DNA of 64,000 bases from Chelydra serpentina. Lineage: Eukaryota; Chordata; Testudines; Chelydridae. This document shows positions 33,501 through 43,606 of this stretch, piece by piece; the first letter of the stretch is position 1, and each line of letters begins with the position of its first letter. The position numbers and the translations under genes are program-made. The notes beneath the pieces are model-generated. The model had not been told where the DNA came from and did no database searches. It saw nothing but the letters and a program-made list of their open reading frames with translations. The DNA lies in the NCBI GenBank assembly GCA_037349315.1, contig JBAIAC010000042.1:1612001-1676000 (forward strand). Direction: 5' to 3'.

Positions 33501-36500
33501 CCCAAGTGATTTTCAGGGGAATGGGCAACAGGGGATGGATCACTTGGTAATTACCTGTTCTGTTCATTCCCTCTGAAGCACCTGGCATTGGCCTCTGTCG
33601 GAAAACAGGATACGGGGCTAGTCACATCCCCCGTGCCTCAGTTTCCCCATCTATTAAATGATACAGCCTCCTTTGTAAAGTACTTTGAAATCTACTGATT
33701 AAAGCACTATACAAGAGTTAGATTTTATTATAAAAGCACTGGTGCTGCTATTTTTAAAAAGGTTTATAGTTTAAAACAAACTAAGGAAATTCTGAAACCA
33801 AAAACTTCATTAAAATAACAGTTAAGGGTTATAGATATTGCTTGACTTAATTTGACCACTGAGGCTATTAAACATTTTTGGGAGCCTACTGATGGTTAAA
33901 AAACCCAAATATGTTCAATTAATCATATTTCAAACGCACCATTAACTGTGCCCGGCCCCCGACATCACCATTACCTCCTCCCTGTGTTAGCAGGTGCCTC
34001 TGTGGGGAGCGGGTATATGTGGCATCTCTCTAATTGTCCTTCCCCCCGTAGGTACAGCCCCCACCACACAAGATCCAGGAAAGCAACCACTGGAATTCTG
34101 GGGGATTATCCTGATCTCGCTCGCGGTGGCTGCTGTCACTATTATGGGCTGCACAGGATGCGTCTTCTTTTTCAGGGTAAAGCTTTAGGGGAAGGGGAGG
34201 CAGCATAGGCTGAGTTTGGGGCACCCCTCATGGCAGTGAGGACTCCTGGGGCCTGAGGGCTTCCCGGCAGCCCCAGGGAGTTCAGCAGATGCTCACTGGC
34301 TCTCCAGCTAAACCCCAGTGTCACCAAGCCATCATCTGGTGGACTAGGGTGACCTGACCCCCACAGAAAGGGGGAGAGGGGAAAGGACACGGGGGAGAAA
34401 GGAGGAGCACTTATGAAAGGGGGGTAGCACCATCCAGCTCACCCGTCTCTGCACCTAAAGTCTCTTGCCCCATATTCAGATCCTACCCAATTCACGGTCC
34501 ATTCTGGTCAATTTCATGGCCCTAGGATTTGAAAATTAGCCAATTTCACGTTTTGAGATGTTTACATCTGAAATTTCACAGTGGTGTAACCGTGGGGGTC
34601 CTGACCCAAAAGGGGGCTGTGGGGGGAGCCACCCTCACTTCTGTGCTGCCTTCAGAGCTGAGCTTGGAAGGCAGCACCCCTGGAGCTTCCTGGAGCTGCA
34701 GGCGATTCCTGGCGGTGGGTCTAATCTCCCCTCCTGCCCTCTCAAGAGCAGTTGTGCATGGGAAGAGTAAATCCCGTCCCTCCCCATCCCGGGGACTAGC
34801 AGCTGGAGCCAGGGAAATGGCAGGAGACCCCTCCAGGCTTGCCCCTCCCCCTCTCTTCCAATAGCTACATTTCACAGGGGAAGGCTTATTTCACGGTCTG
34901 TGACACGTTTTTCACCACCGTGAATTTGGCAGGGCCTCCTTCCCCATTGGTTCTCCTACCTCTCAGGCAAGTCCAGAGTTTCCCAGGGAGGCAGATCCTA
35001 GTTGCTGCCCCACTTTCAGTACCATCCTCCCCCCCCGGCTGCCTCTCCTCCCACGCCTTCCTGCAGCTGGTTTCCTCTTGGTCCTCCTGCAGTGGACCTC
35101 TGAAGGCAGCATCCCTCAAGCTTCCTGCAGCCGTGGGAAGTTCCCAGAGGTGGGTGGGTCTGAATGAGTTAGGTCTGGTTTATATAGACCCGTCCCCATA
35201 CCCCACCCCCTCCCAGCAGCCTTTGAGAGGAGTGGTTAATTGGAGTCAGGTGCTTGGGTTTGGAGTGGGGGGGTTCCCATCTCCTCCCAACTGTTGGATT
35301 GCCCAGTAGCCCTGAGATGAGGGCTGCAGGCAGGAGCTCTGGTGGTCAATTGTCCTAGAGTCGCCAGGAATTAAAGACGCAGCTGTAATTAAGGATTAGG
35401 CCCCTGCGATGAAACCTTCAGGAATGCGTCCCGCCAAAACTGGCAACCCCTAGTGGGAGCTGGTGGAGCAAGCAGTTGAGGACTGTGATGGGGTTGGGAC
35501 TCACCACCGCGGCACCTCCTGCCGGTCAGTCTGGGAATTAGCTCTCAGCAGTCCTGGAGCACCCTCCGCCGGTGGTGTCCCATCCGCCGCTCCCTTGCTG
35601 GCATCCGGACCCACGTTGCTCCCAACTCGCAGCATCCTCTTCAGGACACTGCCCTCCAGCAGTGCCCCCTAGTCCATGCTCACCACCTTCGGGGGGGGGG
35701 GGGGGGGAGAGGAGGAGTGTTAACAGCAGTCTTCTGGCTCACCCCCACCACAGTGGCCAACCACACCCCAAAGTCTAACCCCTTCCTTAAGGGGTCTGGT
35801 GCAGTCTGTTATGGCCACCTCCCATGGCTAGGTGCAAAGATAAGGGGGGACCCAGGCGCACCCACTACTCTGGGTCCCCCCCTTTCCCTCTAGCAGCAGC
35901 CTCTCTGCCCTCCTTCTCTCCCCTCATCTGCCTGCTCGCCATGGGTCACTTCCCCGCTGACCCCTTTGCACCCTCTAGGCCCTTCTGGTCAGGGCCCACA
36001 GCCTAGCAGGCTAGAGCTCTCCTATGCTCCCCTACATTTGCCCAGCGCTGCGCTGCGCTGTCCCAGGTGCTGGTCTCCTGAGCAGGAGACAGACCTTCCC
36101 CTGTCAAAGGCCTGGAAAAGATTGACTGTGCCCCACCTGGGCAGCCTTTATATAGGGCTGAGCCTGGCCCTGATTGGCTGTCTCCAATCTGGGCCCCGAT
36201 TGGCTCCCAATAAGCCCTTCTCTCAGTGGCTACCCGCCTGCTGCAGCCCACACTCTCAGGGAGTGGGGCAGCCACCCGACTACAAGGACCCAGGGCTAGA
36301 TCCCCCTTAGTGATGATAGCACTAGATGGGGGACATTGATCTGAACTGGCAGCAGAAGGGAGTGGCGAGATACCGTGATAGATAGGCCCATGGGTCGGCT
36401 CAGATGCAGTGGGGGGAGATACCAGCCTGTTTTGGGGCAGCCCCTGACCTCTTCCTAGGCTAATAATGACAATTCCTTCTCCCCATTCCAGAGCCGTCTC

Positions 36501-36658
36501 CTCTAAGCCCAGCTGTTCACAGTCCATCTGCCCCATTCCGACCTCCGTCCAGCGTCCCTCCCCACCTCCATTCGAGACAGCCTCAAAAGAAGGAACGCCG
36601 TGAAGTAACAGCCTCCTCCAGGGAGAGCTCCCTACATGGGGAAGAGGACATCTCCTAA
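27491..36658 (+). CDS. mucin gene B: short membrane mucin-like protein (4-5 exons)
   Basis: The exons are 27491-27530, 29890-30189, optional 32910-33251, 34052-34176 and 36494-36658. The junctions are GT-AG in phases 1, 1, (1) and 0. The product is about 209 residues without the duplicated mucin exon or about 323 with it. The order is signal peptide, Thr/Ser/Pro/Ala-rich ectodomain with several N-glycosylation sequons, one transmembrane helix with WGIILI, and a tail. The signal exon plan, phase and transmembrane motif match mucin gene A, 3 kb upstream, so the pair probably arose by duplication followed by repeat expansion in A. The poly(A) signal AATAAA lies at 37316-37321. No mammalian orthologue could be named with confidence. 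Confidence 0.7.
27690..28000 (-). repeat. tRNA-head (MIR-like) array, reverse orientation
   Basis: Four units of the 75-bp repeat described at 24085-24262 carry GAACCCAGGAGTCCTGAC. It lies in mucin B intron 1. Confidence 0.8.
28275..28905 (+). mobile_element. CR1 LINE 3' end (about 630 bp)
   Basis: The phrases AGGAAGTTTAGACTTGAAAT, GGAAGGAATTTTCC, GTCAGACTAGATGATCATAA and the terminal TCTATGAGTCTATGATTCT are the usual 3' non-coding end of CR1. The 5' part is truncated. It lies in mucin B intron 1. Confidence 0.9.
29500..30189 (+). repeat. duplicated block, copy 1 (intron plus mucin exon)
   Basis: The segment with GTAGTTTGGACACCTCATGG, CTCCCATGATGCACTG, GGGAGTTGTAGTCC and the following exon matches about 31960-33190 once the Penelope insertion in copy 2 is removed. 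It is an old tandem duplication of about 700 bp. Confidence 0.75.
29890..30189 (+). CDS. mucin B exon 2: Thr/Pro-rich ectodomain
   Basis: The exon is 300 nt, symmetric in phase 1, with acceptor CCCTCTCTTTTTAG and donor GCCAG|GTACTG. It encodes 100 residues such as ATSTTAPANLTTAPLTG and PPAVTTNTTSLGTSNVT, with NLT, NTT and NVT sequons and no cysteine. A second donor-like CAG|GTACTG lies inside at about 29937 and could shorten the exon. Confidence 0.75.
30190..31955 (+). other. mucin B intron between the two mucin exons
   Basis: It contains an old MIR-type SINE (30440-30560; GATGGGGAAACTGAGGCAC and AAGGTCACA) and otherwise anonymous sequence. No exon was found. Confidence 0.5.
32320..32592 (+). 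pseudogene. GIY-YIG endonuclease C-terminus of a Penelope-like element (5'-truncated)
   Basis: The 90-codon frame starts at the YIG half of the motif (MYIGQTGQSLRKRINGHK), so the GIY half, linker and reverse transcriptase are missing. The conserved Arg region (SLRKR), a His-rich NHSVTDL stretch and a Glu-containing helix (RETIELELICKL) fit the family. The start codon is fortuitous. It is a dead fragment. Confidence 0.85.
32785..32823 (+). other. hammerhead-ribozyme-like motif in the Penelope tail
   Basis: The order is GATGA, a 6-bp stem (GTGGGT and ACCCAC with an ATTA loop), GAAA, a 2-bp stem (GC-TTAT-GC), then U. This follows the hammerhead layout known in Penelope elements. Position 4 of the core is C, an extra A precedes stem II, and the base at the expected cleavage position is G, so this copy is probably inactive. 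Confidence 0.45.
32910..33251 (+). CDS. mucin B duplicated mucin exon (optional exon 3)
   Basis: This 342-nt frame is homologous to exon 2 (shared THVT-rich pattern, TxNPNP/TNTNP and TTVP near the end). The acceptor TTCTCTCTTCAG is strong. The donor of exon 2 (G|GTACTG) is replaced here by CCTATA, and the next good donor, TCT|GTAAGG at 33252, keeps phase 1, so inclusion would preserve the frame. It encodes sequons NHT, NSS, NTT, NST and NAT and one Cys in NPCRVE. There is no stop inside. Whether it is spliced in is unknown. Confidence 0.5.
33252..34051 (+). other. mucin B intron before the transmembrane exon
   Basis: It holds a tRNA-like SINE remnant (33385-33450; TTTAGCTCAAGC and GGTTCAACCC as A- and B-box-like parts) and a CR1 3' piece (33515-33615). 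The acceptor is TCCTTCCCCCCGTAG. Confidence 0.55.
34052..34176 (+). CDS. mucin B transmembrane exon
   Basis: The exon starts in phase 1 and ends in phase 0 at TTCAGG|GTAAAG. It encodes TAPTTQDPGKQPLEF and then the helix WGIILISLAVAAVTIMG, followed by CTGCVFFFR. The pattern WGIILI-x-LA and the FF-(K/R) membrane border match mucin A exons 4-5. Without splicing the frame would stop after three more residues. Confidence 0.75.
34177..36491 (+). other. mucin B last intron
   Basis: This GC-rich intron of about 2.3 kb contains repetitive-looking blocks (34530-34960 and 35460-36300) and a G-only run of about 17 bases near 35690. No coding segment is supported, and the frames here are low-complexity. 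Confidence 0.5.
36494..36658 (+). CDS. mucin B tail exon (54-residue tail form)
   Basis: The intron end reads TTCCAGAG, two overlapping acceptors. Using the second AG, the phase-0 frame is PSPLSPAVHSPSAPFRPPSS, then a basic QKKERREV patch and an acidic GEEDIS end, stop 36656-36658. Using the first AG (exon from 36492) gives only SRLL and a stop at 36504. SRL also follows the membrane border in mucin A (KSRLAG), so the short form has support too. The poly(A) signal lies at 37316. Confidence 0.55.
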   Translation, partial: PSPLSPAVHSPSAPFRPPSSVPPHLHSRQPQKKERREVTASSRESSLHGEEDIS

Positions 36659-37340
36659 GGAGTTCACCCCACAGCTGCATCCAGGGCCCACCAGATGTGG
36701 CTTCTGGGGCGCAGACCTGTGATCTTTATTTTAAGCCGAAGGAAATCCATAACCCCAGGCACAAATCCAGATCATCCCAGCGCTGGGGATGGAACCCAGG
36801 AGTCCTGATTTCTAGCCCTCCCCTGACCCTAACCCCTATGGCCCCACTCCCCTCCCACAGACAGGGATGGAACCCAGGAGTCCTGACTTCTGGCCCCCGC
36901 TGTAACCCCTAGGGCCCCACTCCCCTCACACAGACAGGGATAGAACCCAGGTGTCCTGACTCCCAGCCCCACCCCCTCTAACCATGAGACCCCTCTCTCC
37001 TCCCAGAGCCAGGGGGAGAACCCAGGGTGCCAATAGGAGCGAGAGCCAAACATGGCCCCCCAGGATCCCCTGTGGGCCCCACCTTGTAGAGAATCTCCCT
37101 CAGCTAGCGCCCCCTGCAGCGGGTCTGGGATCCCGCGGTCCCACAGGACCTGCTCCTATATTAGCGGGCGCGGGTAAAATGTACTTTGTTGAGGGCGGGA
37201 TTGAGTGGGCAAAAAAAACCAACCCAGCCAGACTGCGGTAATTTGCGGGGAAACACTCAATCTCTCATCGGTTTACCAAGAGGAGCTAATGCCTATCCGG
37301 GTGTTACAGCAGAGCAATAAAATGAATAGATGCCAACAAT
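36659..37340 (+). other. mucin B probable 3' UTR
   Basis: It runs to AATAAA at 37316-37321 and includes a reverse-orientation 75-bp repeat array (36785-37025). Confidence 0.5.
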
Positions 37341-37984
37341 TATTTAATTAATATAGGCCAGCAATTGTCTGAATTCTGTGTGTATATATACATCTAGAGA
37401 GAGATCTAATATATTAAACCAACCTTGTTTGCTTGTTTTGGTAGCATGGAGGGGATGGATGTCTCTCTCCTGCAGGATCTAAGGTTTTTGCAGGTGGGAG
37501 CAGAATACAAATGCAAGAAACGGTGCGGGAGCGGGTGGGAGCGCGTCCTGCAGGGCGGGACAGGAGTGGGTAGTCCCACGCAGGGCTCTATCTGCAGCCA
37601 CCGCAGGCTGCGGCAGTTCCAGTGGTGTCCAGCAGGGCGGGTGCATGACGCAGGGGCTCTCTCAGCCCTGGCCTGGACTAAGGACCCCTGAATATAGCGT
37701 AGGAGTGTTTTTTCCCCAGCCCACACACTGCAGGTGGCCATTTTTGCTGCATTCAGCTGTTCGCACCCCTGGAGTTACCCTGCCACCTCGCCAGGCCAAG
37801 GAACCCATATTTGTTGGGATTAGCCCGGCTATTGTACAGGGCTGCATATGGCTTTGGCACATTGCAGCTAATGACAGGCTGGGGCTGATATCATGCTAGC
37901 ACCAAGATCTCTCGCATGGGCAGAAGGTGAGTGACCCCCAGAAACTGAATGATATAAGTTTTTCCCAGGGCTGAACTGCAGCCA

Positions 37985-38515
37985 CCTCTGGGGTGGAGCA
38001 CCGGGCAGTATAACACTAGCCCAGGGATCATTCAGCCAGTGCTAAAATGCAGCTGCCTCTGGGATGGAACACGGTAGCAACATAACAGACACACAACAAT
38101 GCACTGCAGGGATCATTCAGCCAGTGCTGAAATGCAGCTGCCTCTGGGGGTGGAACAGTGTAGCAGTATAACAAACACACCACAATGCTCTACAGGGATC
38201 ATTCACCTACCCCTAACATGCAGCTGCCTCTGGGATGGAACACGGTAGCAACATAACAGACACACAACAATGCACTGCAGGGATCATTCAGACAGTGTTG
38301 AAATGCAGCTGCCTCTGGGGTGGAACATGGTAGCAGTATAACAGTCACACCACAATGCTGTAGAGGGATCATTCACCTAGAGCGAACATACAGCTGCCTC
38401 TGGGGTGGAACACGGTAGCAATATAACAGCTGCAAAACTGTGTTGCAGAGGGATCACTCACCCAGCACTGAAACGCAGCCATCTCTGGGGTGGAGCCCAG
38501 CAGCAGTTTAACAGT
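37985..38515. repeat. tandem repeat of about 90-100 bp
   Basis: Five or six diverged units share ATGCAGCTGCCTCTGG, GGTAGCAACATAACAG and AGGGATCATTCA. The region 37341-39600 around it holds no supported gene. Confidence 0.7.
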
Positions 38516-39244
38516 GCAGAGGAACGCTACTACAGAAGTAATGAGCTGATAAGATGTTTCATAGTTCAAACAATAGTGTTTAATAATCTATGACCCAGAT
38601 AAAGAACAAATTAAAATTCCAGATAGGAAATGTGGCCCAACACCTCACCCTACTTGGGATTTAGCCAGGACAGTGAGGTTTACACCCTGACTTCAATTAA
38701 AAGTGCCGGGGGATGTTTTAGTCAGAATTGATCAGAAACTCAGCTTCAAGGCACCACTCAAAGGCAAATACATGAGCAGTGACTATGAAGGATGAGTGCC
38801 CCGCCCTGCCCCGCCGGCCCCAGCTGTTCCCTATGGCCATGGGGTCAGCACTGACTACAAGGGGAGAACGCCCCCTACTGAGCCCTGCTCCTTGCTCCCA
38901 TTCTCTGTCCCTGGCACTAATCCAGCTCCGTGATCTCTGACCTCCACGCCCCACAAGATGGCTTTTCCTCCTGGCTGGGCCAGGGATGTTGGAACCGCTC
39001 CGGCAGAGGGTTATGTAAAAGCCCCAGGCTGTCTCCTTTAACTCCACAGAGGAGAAAACACTTTATTATATTAAATTTCCCTTCGGGTGCCGATTCACCC
39101 CCAGAGGTCAAGGTGTTTTAATAAGTTCAGCAGCGCCACACCCCACCAGCATACGGAAAGATCGTTACCCTAATTTCACAAAGGGGAAACTGGTGCACAG
39201 ACCTCACCTCGAGCAAGTCCAGACTCAGAGTGAACGGCGGGATT

Positions 39245-39545
39245 AGAACCCAGGCATCCTGACTCTCAGCCCCCACCTTGCTCTAACCACTAGACCCCAC
39301 TCCCCTTCCAGAGCTGGAGATAGAACCCAGGAGTCCTGACTCCCTGACCCCACCTTGCTCTAACCACTAGACCTCCACTTCCCTCCCAGAGCTGGGGATA
39401 GAACCCAGGAGTCCTGACTCCCTGACCCCACCTTGCTCTAACCACTAGACCCCCACTTCCCTCCCAGAGCTGGAGATAGAACCCAGGAGTCCTGACTCCC
39501 TGCTCCCACCTTGCTCTAACCACTAGACCCTGCTCCCCTCCCAGA
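39245..39545 (-). repeat. tRNA-head (MIR-like) array, 77-bp period
   Basis: Four units carry GAACCCAGGAGTCCTGACTC. The array joins a MIR-like piece on its left (39180-39250). Confidence 0.8.
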
Positions 39546-39636
39546 CAGCACACAGACCCCTCCCAGCTCCTCTCCCCAGCACCGGATTAACATCAGGCCA
39601 GGCGCCACAATTCTCACGCAAACACTTTAATAAGGG

Positions 39637-39642
39637 TTTATT
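39637..39642 (-). terminator. poly(A) signal of gene C
   Basis: AATAAA on the minus strand, about 600 nt downstream of the gene C stop codon. No nearer AATAAA was seen. Confidence 0.6.
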
Positions 39643-40238
39643 TCAAACAACACAAGGGAAAACCAGACCCTGTCCCCCAGCAACATGGCAGCCCTGCTGC
39701 CAGGCGATGGGTGGGTCGCTAGGGGGGCACATCAATGATGCCGCAGATGGTGCAAGGTAACATGGGCACCACTTCTGCAGGGCTGGAGATGGGGGTAAAG
39801 CAGGGGGCAGGGAAGATATGGGGGAGAGGAGGGAACAAACACCAGTCCCTGTGAGAAGGGGGCAGATGCAGTGATGGGGGAGAAGAGAGGATAGATAGAT
39901 AGATAGATATGGAGACAGAGGGACAGACAGACAAGCCTACTGGTGCCTAGGGAGATGGACAGATGGACAAACACTTCACCAGTCCATCGGAGGACACCCC
40001 AGTCCAGTGCTTCCGCCGGTGGACACTGATCATCTGGCCTGTTGCCTCCAAAGTGTGGTCCTGATCCGAGCCCTGCCCTGGGGCACCCAAGCCCTTCAGA
40101 GCCCCCTGGGTGGGAGAGGACTGGGAGCCAGGAGAAGGGGCTGCTGGGTGGGGCCAGGTCTGGCATGAGAGGCACTGGTGGGTCTGGGAACGGGGCAGGC
40201 CCTCGGAAGGGCTAGAGGGGTCTGGGCGGAGGAGGAAG

Positions 40239-40649
40239 CTAGTCAGCCTCCGGGGGGCGCTCAGGGGGCTTCCCCGCATCGTCCCACTCCGGCAGAGGTG
40301 GCCAGGGGGCGACTGGCATCCCAGGCCCAGGCGGGTACGGGTCGTCGGGCAGCGGTGGCTTGGGCGGCCTGGGCAGGGGCCAAGGATCCTCAGGCCTCGT
40401 AGGCTTCGGTGGCTGTGACGGACCAGCCAGAGATCCGGGGTGGCCGGGCTCAGGTGGCACCGCAGGCCCCGCCGGCCAGGGCTTCCCTGGCACGAGTGGC
40501 CCCCGCGGCAGAGGATGGGGAGGCTGGGGAGGTCCGACAGGCCAAGGCTGGTGCGGCACTGGGGTCAGCGGATCGTCGGGCTTCGGCATCGGCGGGACAC
40601 CAGGCGCAGGCTCCTCGGGAGGGTCAGGGCTCCGGTGCGGGTGGGACAT
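40239..40649 (-). CDS. gene C: proline-rich protein, EDC-type gene structure
   Basis: The whole 136-residue CDS lies in exon 2 (exon starts 40676, acceptor CGACTTCTCCAG; leader 27 nt). The protein starts MSHPHRSPDPPEEPAPG. It is very rich in Pro with repeated Pro-Asp-Asp-Pro and PWP motifs (RPEDPWPLP, PLPDDPYPPG), ends in an acidic KPPERPPEAD, and has no Cys, signal peptide or membrane segment. A TATA box, non-coding exon 1 and single coding exon is the known plan of epidermal differentiation complex genes, whose products are cornified-envelope components. The composition and the WPP-acidic C-terminus also recall mammalian PSORS1C2 (SPR1), which does have a signal peptide. The identity is unresolved. 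Gene D is its inverted paralogue. Confidence 0.75.
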   Translation of the reverse strand: MSHPHRSPDPPEEPAPGVPPMPKPDDPLTPVPHQPWPVGPPQPPHPLPRGPLVPGKPWPAGPAVPPEPGHPGSLAGPSQPPKPTRPEDPWPLPRPPKPPLPDDPYPPGPGMPVAPWPPLPEWDDAGKPPERPPEAD

Positions 40650-40729
40650 GCTGAGGCCTCACAATGGGGGCAGTGCCTGGAGAAGTCGGAAGGGGAGAAC
40701 GTTACCCAGGTGAAGCTCAAACCAGCTGG

Positions 40730-41340
40730 GACCTCCATCCATCTACCCACCCTGCCCTACATCCATCTACCCACCCTCCCTCCCCTAGCTCCATCCATCT
40801 ATCCATCCTCCATCCATCTACCCACCCTGCCCTACATCCATCTACCCACCCACCCTCCCCTAGCTCCATCCATCTATCCATCCTCCATCCATCTACCCAC
40901 CCTGCCCTACATCCATCTACCCACCCACCCTCCCCTAGCTCCATCCATCTATCCATCCTCCATCCATCTATACCCACCCTGCCCTACATCCATCTACCCA
41001 CCTGCCCACCCTCTCCTAGATCCAACCTTCTATCCATCCACCCTGCCGTACATCCATCTACCCATCCACCCTCCCCTTGATCCAGCTATCCATTGTCCAT
41101 CTATCCATCCACCCTGCCGTACATCGACTCATCCACCCTCCCCTAGCTCCATCTATCCATACACACTGCCCTACATCCATGTAGCCGCCCTCACTTTCCT
41201 AGATTCATTTAGCTAGCTAACCACCCTCCCCTAGATCCATCTATCCCTCATCAATCTATCCACTCACCCTCCCCTAGATCCATCTGTCCTTCCATCCAGC
41301 CGCACCTAGATCTATCTAGTTTATCTATCTATCCTCCCTT
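40730..41340. repeat. CCATC-rich minisatellite in gene C intron
   Basis: Units of about 65-70 bp combine CATCCATCTACCCACC, CTGCCCTACATC and CCCCTAGCTCCATC. They keep Ser/His/Pro-rich frames open that are not genes. The sequence right of it (41380-41560) matches part of the gene D intron. Confidence 0.8.
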
Positions 41341-42054
41341 CTCTCTCTCTGTCCCCAGACAGCAGGATGGCAGCATGGATAGACAGACAGATCTATGCTC
41401 CACCAGCTGTCCATGCATCAGTCTGTGCTCCGCGTTGTCCATCTCTGCCCAGATCTATCTGTCCATCAATATCTTTTCACCTTTATCTATTTTTTGGTCC
41501 ATCTGCGCTCCACTGAATCTGTGCCCGGCTCTGTTTATCTCGTCTCCTCTCTATCCCTCCGTTCAGCTGTCTGGCTTCAGTTCTAGCCAGCCATCCAGCC
41601 ACCTGTGCTTTCTACAGCTCTCTCTAACACCCGCTGCCTCTATTCATGATCCCGTCTCTCTGTCTCTCCACGGCCAGCTCTGTCTGTGTGTCTCTGGTCC
41701 GCACTCCCTACCAGTACCCGCCTTGTCGTCTTCCCGGAATGCACTCTGCAGGGCCGGGCCGATAAAGCATCTAATGGCTCAGGCCTGGGGTAAGATGATT
41801 TCCCCAGGAAACACTGCAAAGGGAGGTGTGAGGCCAGCTCGGGGGCGCCATCCCCATGCGAGCTATGATCTAGCTGGTACAGCTAAAAAGAGCCCTGGCT
41901 GGACAAGCCCCCTCAGGACCCTGGGGTCCTACTTGGTTGCTGAAGCCCATGCGGCCATGTCTGCATCGGTAGTTTTAACCACACTGCTAGATCAAAACCA
42001 GCATGGCTATGCCTTCCTCCGCCGCGGTCACGCTGACTGGCGTGTAGACATGCA

Positions 42055-42690
42055 TTGGAAATAGAACTCAGGAGTCCTGACTCCCAACCTTCCTTGCTCT
42101 ACCAACTAGACCCCACTCCCTGCCCAGAGCTGGGGAGAGAACCCAGGAGTCCTGACTTCCAGCCTTCCTTGCTCTACCCACTAGACCCCACACCCCTCCC
42201 AGAGCTGGGGCGAGAACCCAGGAGTCCTGACTCCCCGCACCCGCTGCTGTACCCACTATCCCCAACTCGCTGCCTAGAGCTAGGGACAGAACCCAGGAGT
42301 CCTGACTCCCAGCCCTCTCTGCTCTAACCCACGAGACCCCACTCCCTGCCCAGAGCTGGGGAGAGAACCCAGGAGTCCTGACTCCCAGCCTTCCTTGCTC
42401 TACCCACTAGACCCCACACCCCTCCCAGATCTGGGGCTAGAACCCAGGAGTCCTGACTCCCCGCACCCACTGCTGTACCCACTATCCCCAACTCGCTGCC
42501 TAGAGCTAGGGAGAGAACCCAGGAGTCCTGACTCCCAGCCCTCTCTGCTCTAACCATTAGACTCCACTCCCTGCCCAGAGCTGGGGATAGAACCCAAAAG
42601 TCCTGACTCCCAGCCCACTGCTCTAGACCCCACTCCCCTCCCACAGCTGGGACTAGAGCCCCGGACTCCCAGCCCCTGCCGCTCTAGGCC
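42055..42690 (-). repeat. 75-bp tRNA-head array with 225-bp higher-order period
   Basis: Eight or nine units carry GGAGTCCTGACTCC, 75-76 bp apart. A three-unit block with CTGTACCCACTATCCCC repeats after about 226 bp, so the array has grown by blocks of three. Confidence 0.85.
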
Positions 42691-42769
42691 CCGCTCGCCT
42701 CCCGGATGACCCCCTCCCCATACCACCCCCTTCCTAGCTAGGTGCCTGGCCAACGGGGCACCACTGTAC

Positions 42770-42838
42770 CTGGCGGAAGGGAGCCAACGGGGCAGGAGCC
42801 GCCCTGTCTCTGAGGCACACAGGGGCCTGGCAGGCAGT
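42770..42838 (-). other. gene C non-coding exon 1 (predicted)
   Basis: It runs from about 30 bp below the TATA box to the donor CGCCAG|GTACAG. It contains no ATG. The donor and the following intron start match gene D exon 1 (GCCAG|GTACA and CCTAGCTAGGAAG). Confidence 0.6.
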
Positions 42839-42860
42839 GGAAGCCGTCAGGAGCCGCCAG

Positions 42861-42868
42861 CTTTTATA
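42861..42868 (-). promoter_or_regulatory. TATA box of gene C
   Basis: TATAAAAG in the context GGTATAAAAGCTGG on the minus strand. The same 14-mer occurs on the plus strand at gene D (55906-55919). Confidence 0.75.
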
Positions 42869-43149
42869 CCAGCCCGAGGAGCAGAGGAACCGGACAAGCT
42901 GGTGTTCCCCAGGCAGGCCCCGGCCCCGGGCTGCCCTGGCCCAGTGCCGAGCTCCTAGTGGCAGCAAAGCCAGGAAGGGGAGTCACCCCACCCCGGGGAG
43001 TCACCCCACCCCTTACAACATCTCAGGACGGAGCCTAAAGGCTGAGTCACCTAGATGGGCCCAGGGCACGGTGGGGGTGGGGCGGGGGGAGCAGCCAAAC
43101 CTTTCACATGCAGCTGGAAGGAGGAGAGAGTCAGCAGCCCCAATGGGAG

Positions 43150-43330
43150 AGGAGTGGGGTCTAGTGGTTAGAGCAGGGGCTGGGAGCCAGGACTCCTGGG
43201 GTCTATCCCCAGCTGTGGGAGGGGGGGTGGAGTCTAGTGGGTTAGAGCAGGGGGAGCTGGGAGTCAGGACTCCTGGTTCCTATTCTTAGCTCAGGGAAAG
43301 GAATGGTGTCTAGTGGGTTACACCCGGGCA
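43150..43330 (+). repeat. tRNA-head (MIR-like) array, + orientation
   Basis: Two or three units carry GTCTAGTGGTTAGAGC (A-box-like) and GGACTCCTGGG (B-box side). Confidence 0.75.
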
Positions 43331-43413
43331 TGGTGTCAGGACGCCTGGGTTTTAGTCAGACATTGCAGAGCATGCTGGCTGGTTGCAACAGCCAGGATGA
43401 CTTCAGCAGAACA

Positions 43414-43606
43414 AAAAAAAATAAGAAAGGAATACTTGTGGCACCTTAGAGACTAACAAATGTAATTCAGCATAAGCTTTCGTGGACTACAATCCACTTC
43501 GTCGGATGCTGAAATAAATGTGTTAGTCTCTAAGGTGCCACAAGTATTCCTTTCTTATTTCTTTTGCTGACACAGACTAACACGGCTACTACACTGAAAC
43601 CTGTCA
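43414..43606. mobile_element. Penelope tail pair in inverted arrangement, 12-bp TSD
   Basis: A minus-strand Penelope tail and hammerhead-like core are joined to a plus-strand tail, sharing CTAAGGTGCCACAAGTATTC on both arms. The flanks are a perfect 12-bp direct repeat TTCAGCAGAACA (43402-43413 and 43607-43618). The inverted ends suit the partly inverted terminal structures of Penelope elements. Confidence 0.8.

Noticed and set aside
34052..34190. Unspliced end of mucin B right after the membrane (RVKL then stop)
   Set aside because: A good GTAAAG donor and a downstream acceptor with an open tail frame fit better. The read-through stop is intronic.
39060..39066. Additional minus-strand AATAAA as a gene end
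   Set aside because: No coding segment upstream of it on the minus strand needs it. The nearer signal at 39637 serves gene C.
40239..40649. Naming gene C PSORS1C2 outright
   Set aside because: The composition and C-terminal pattern agree, but gene C lacks a signal peptide and has an EDC-type first exon, so the symbol is withheld.
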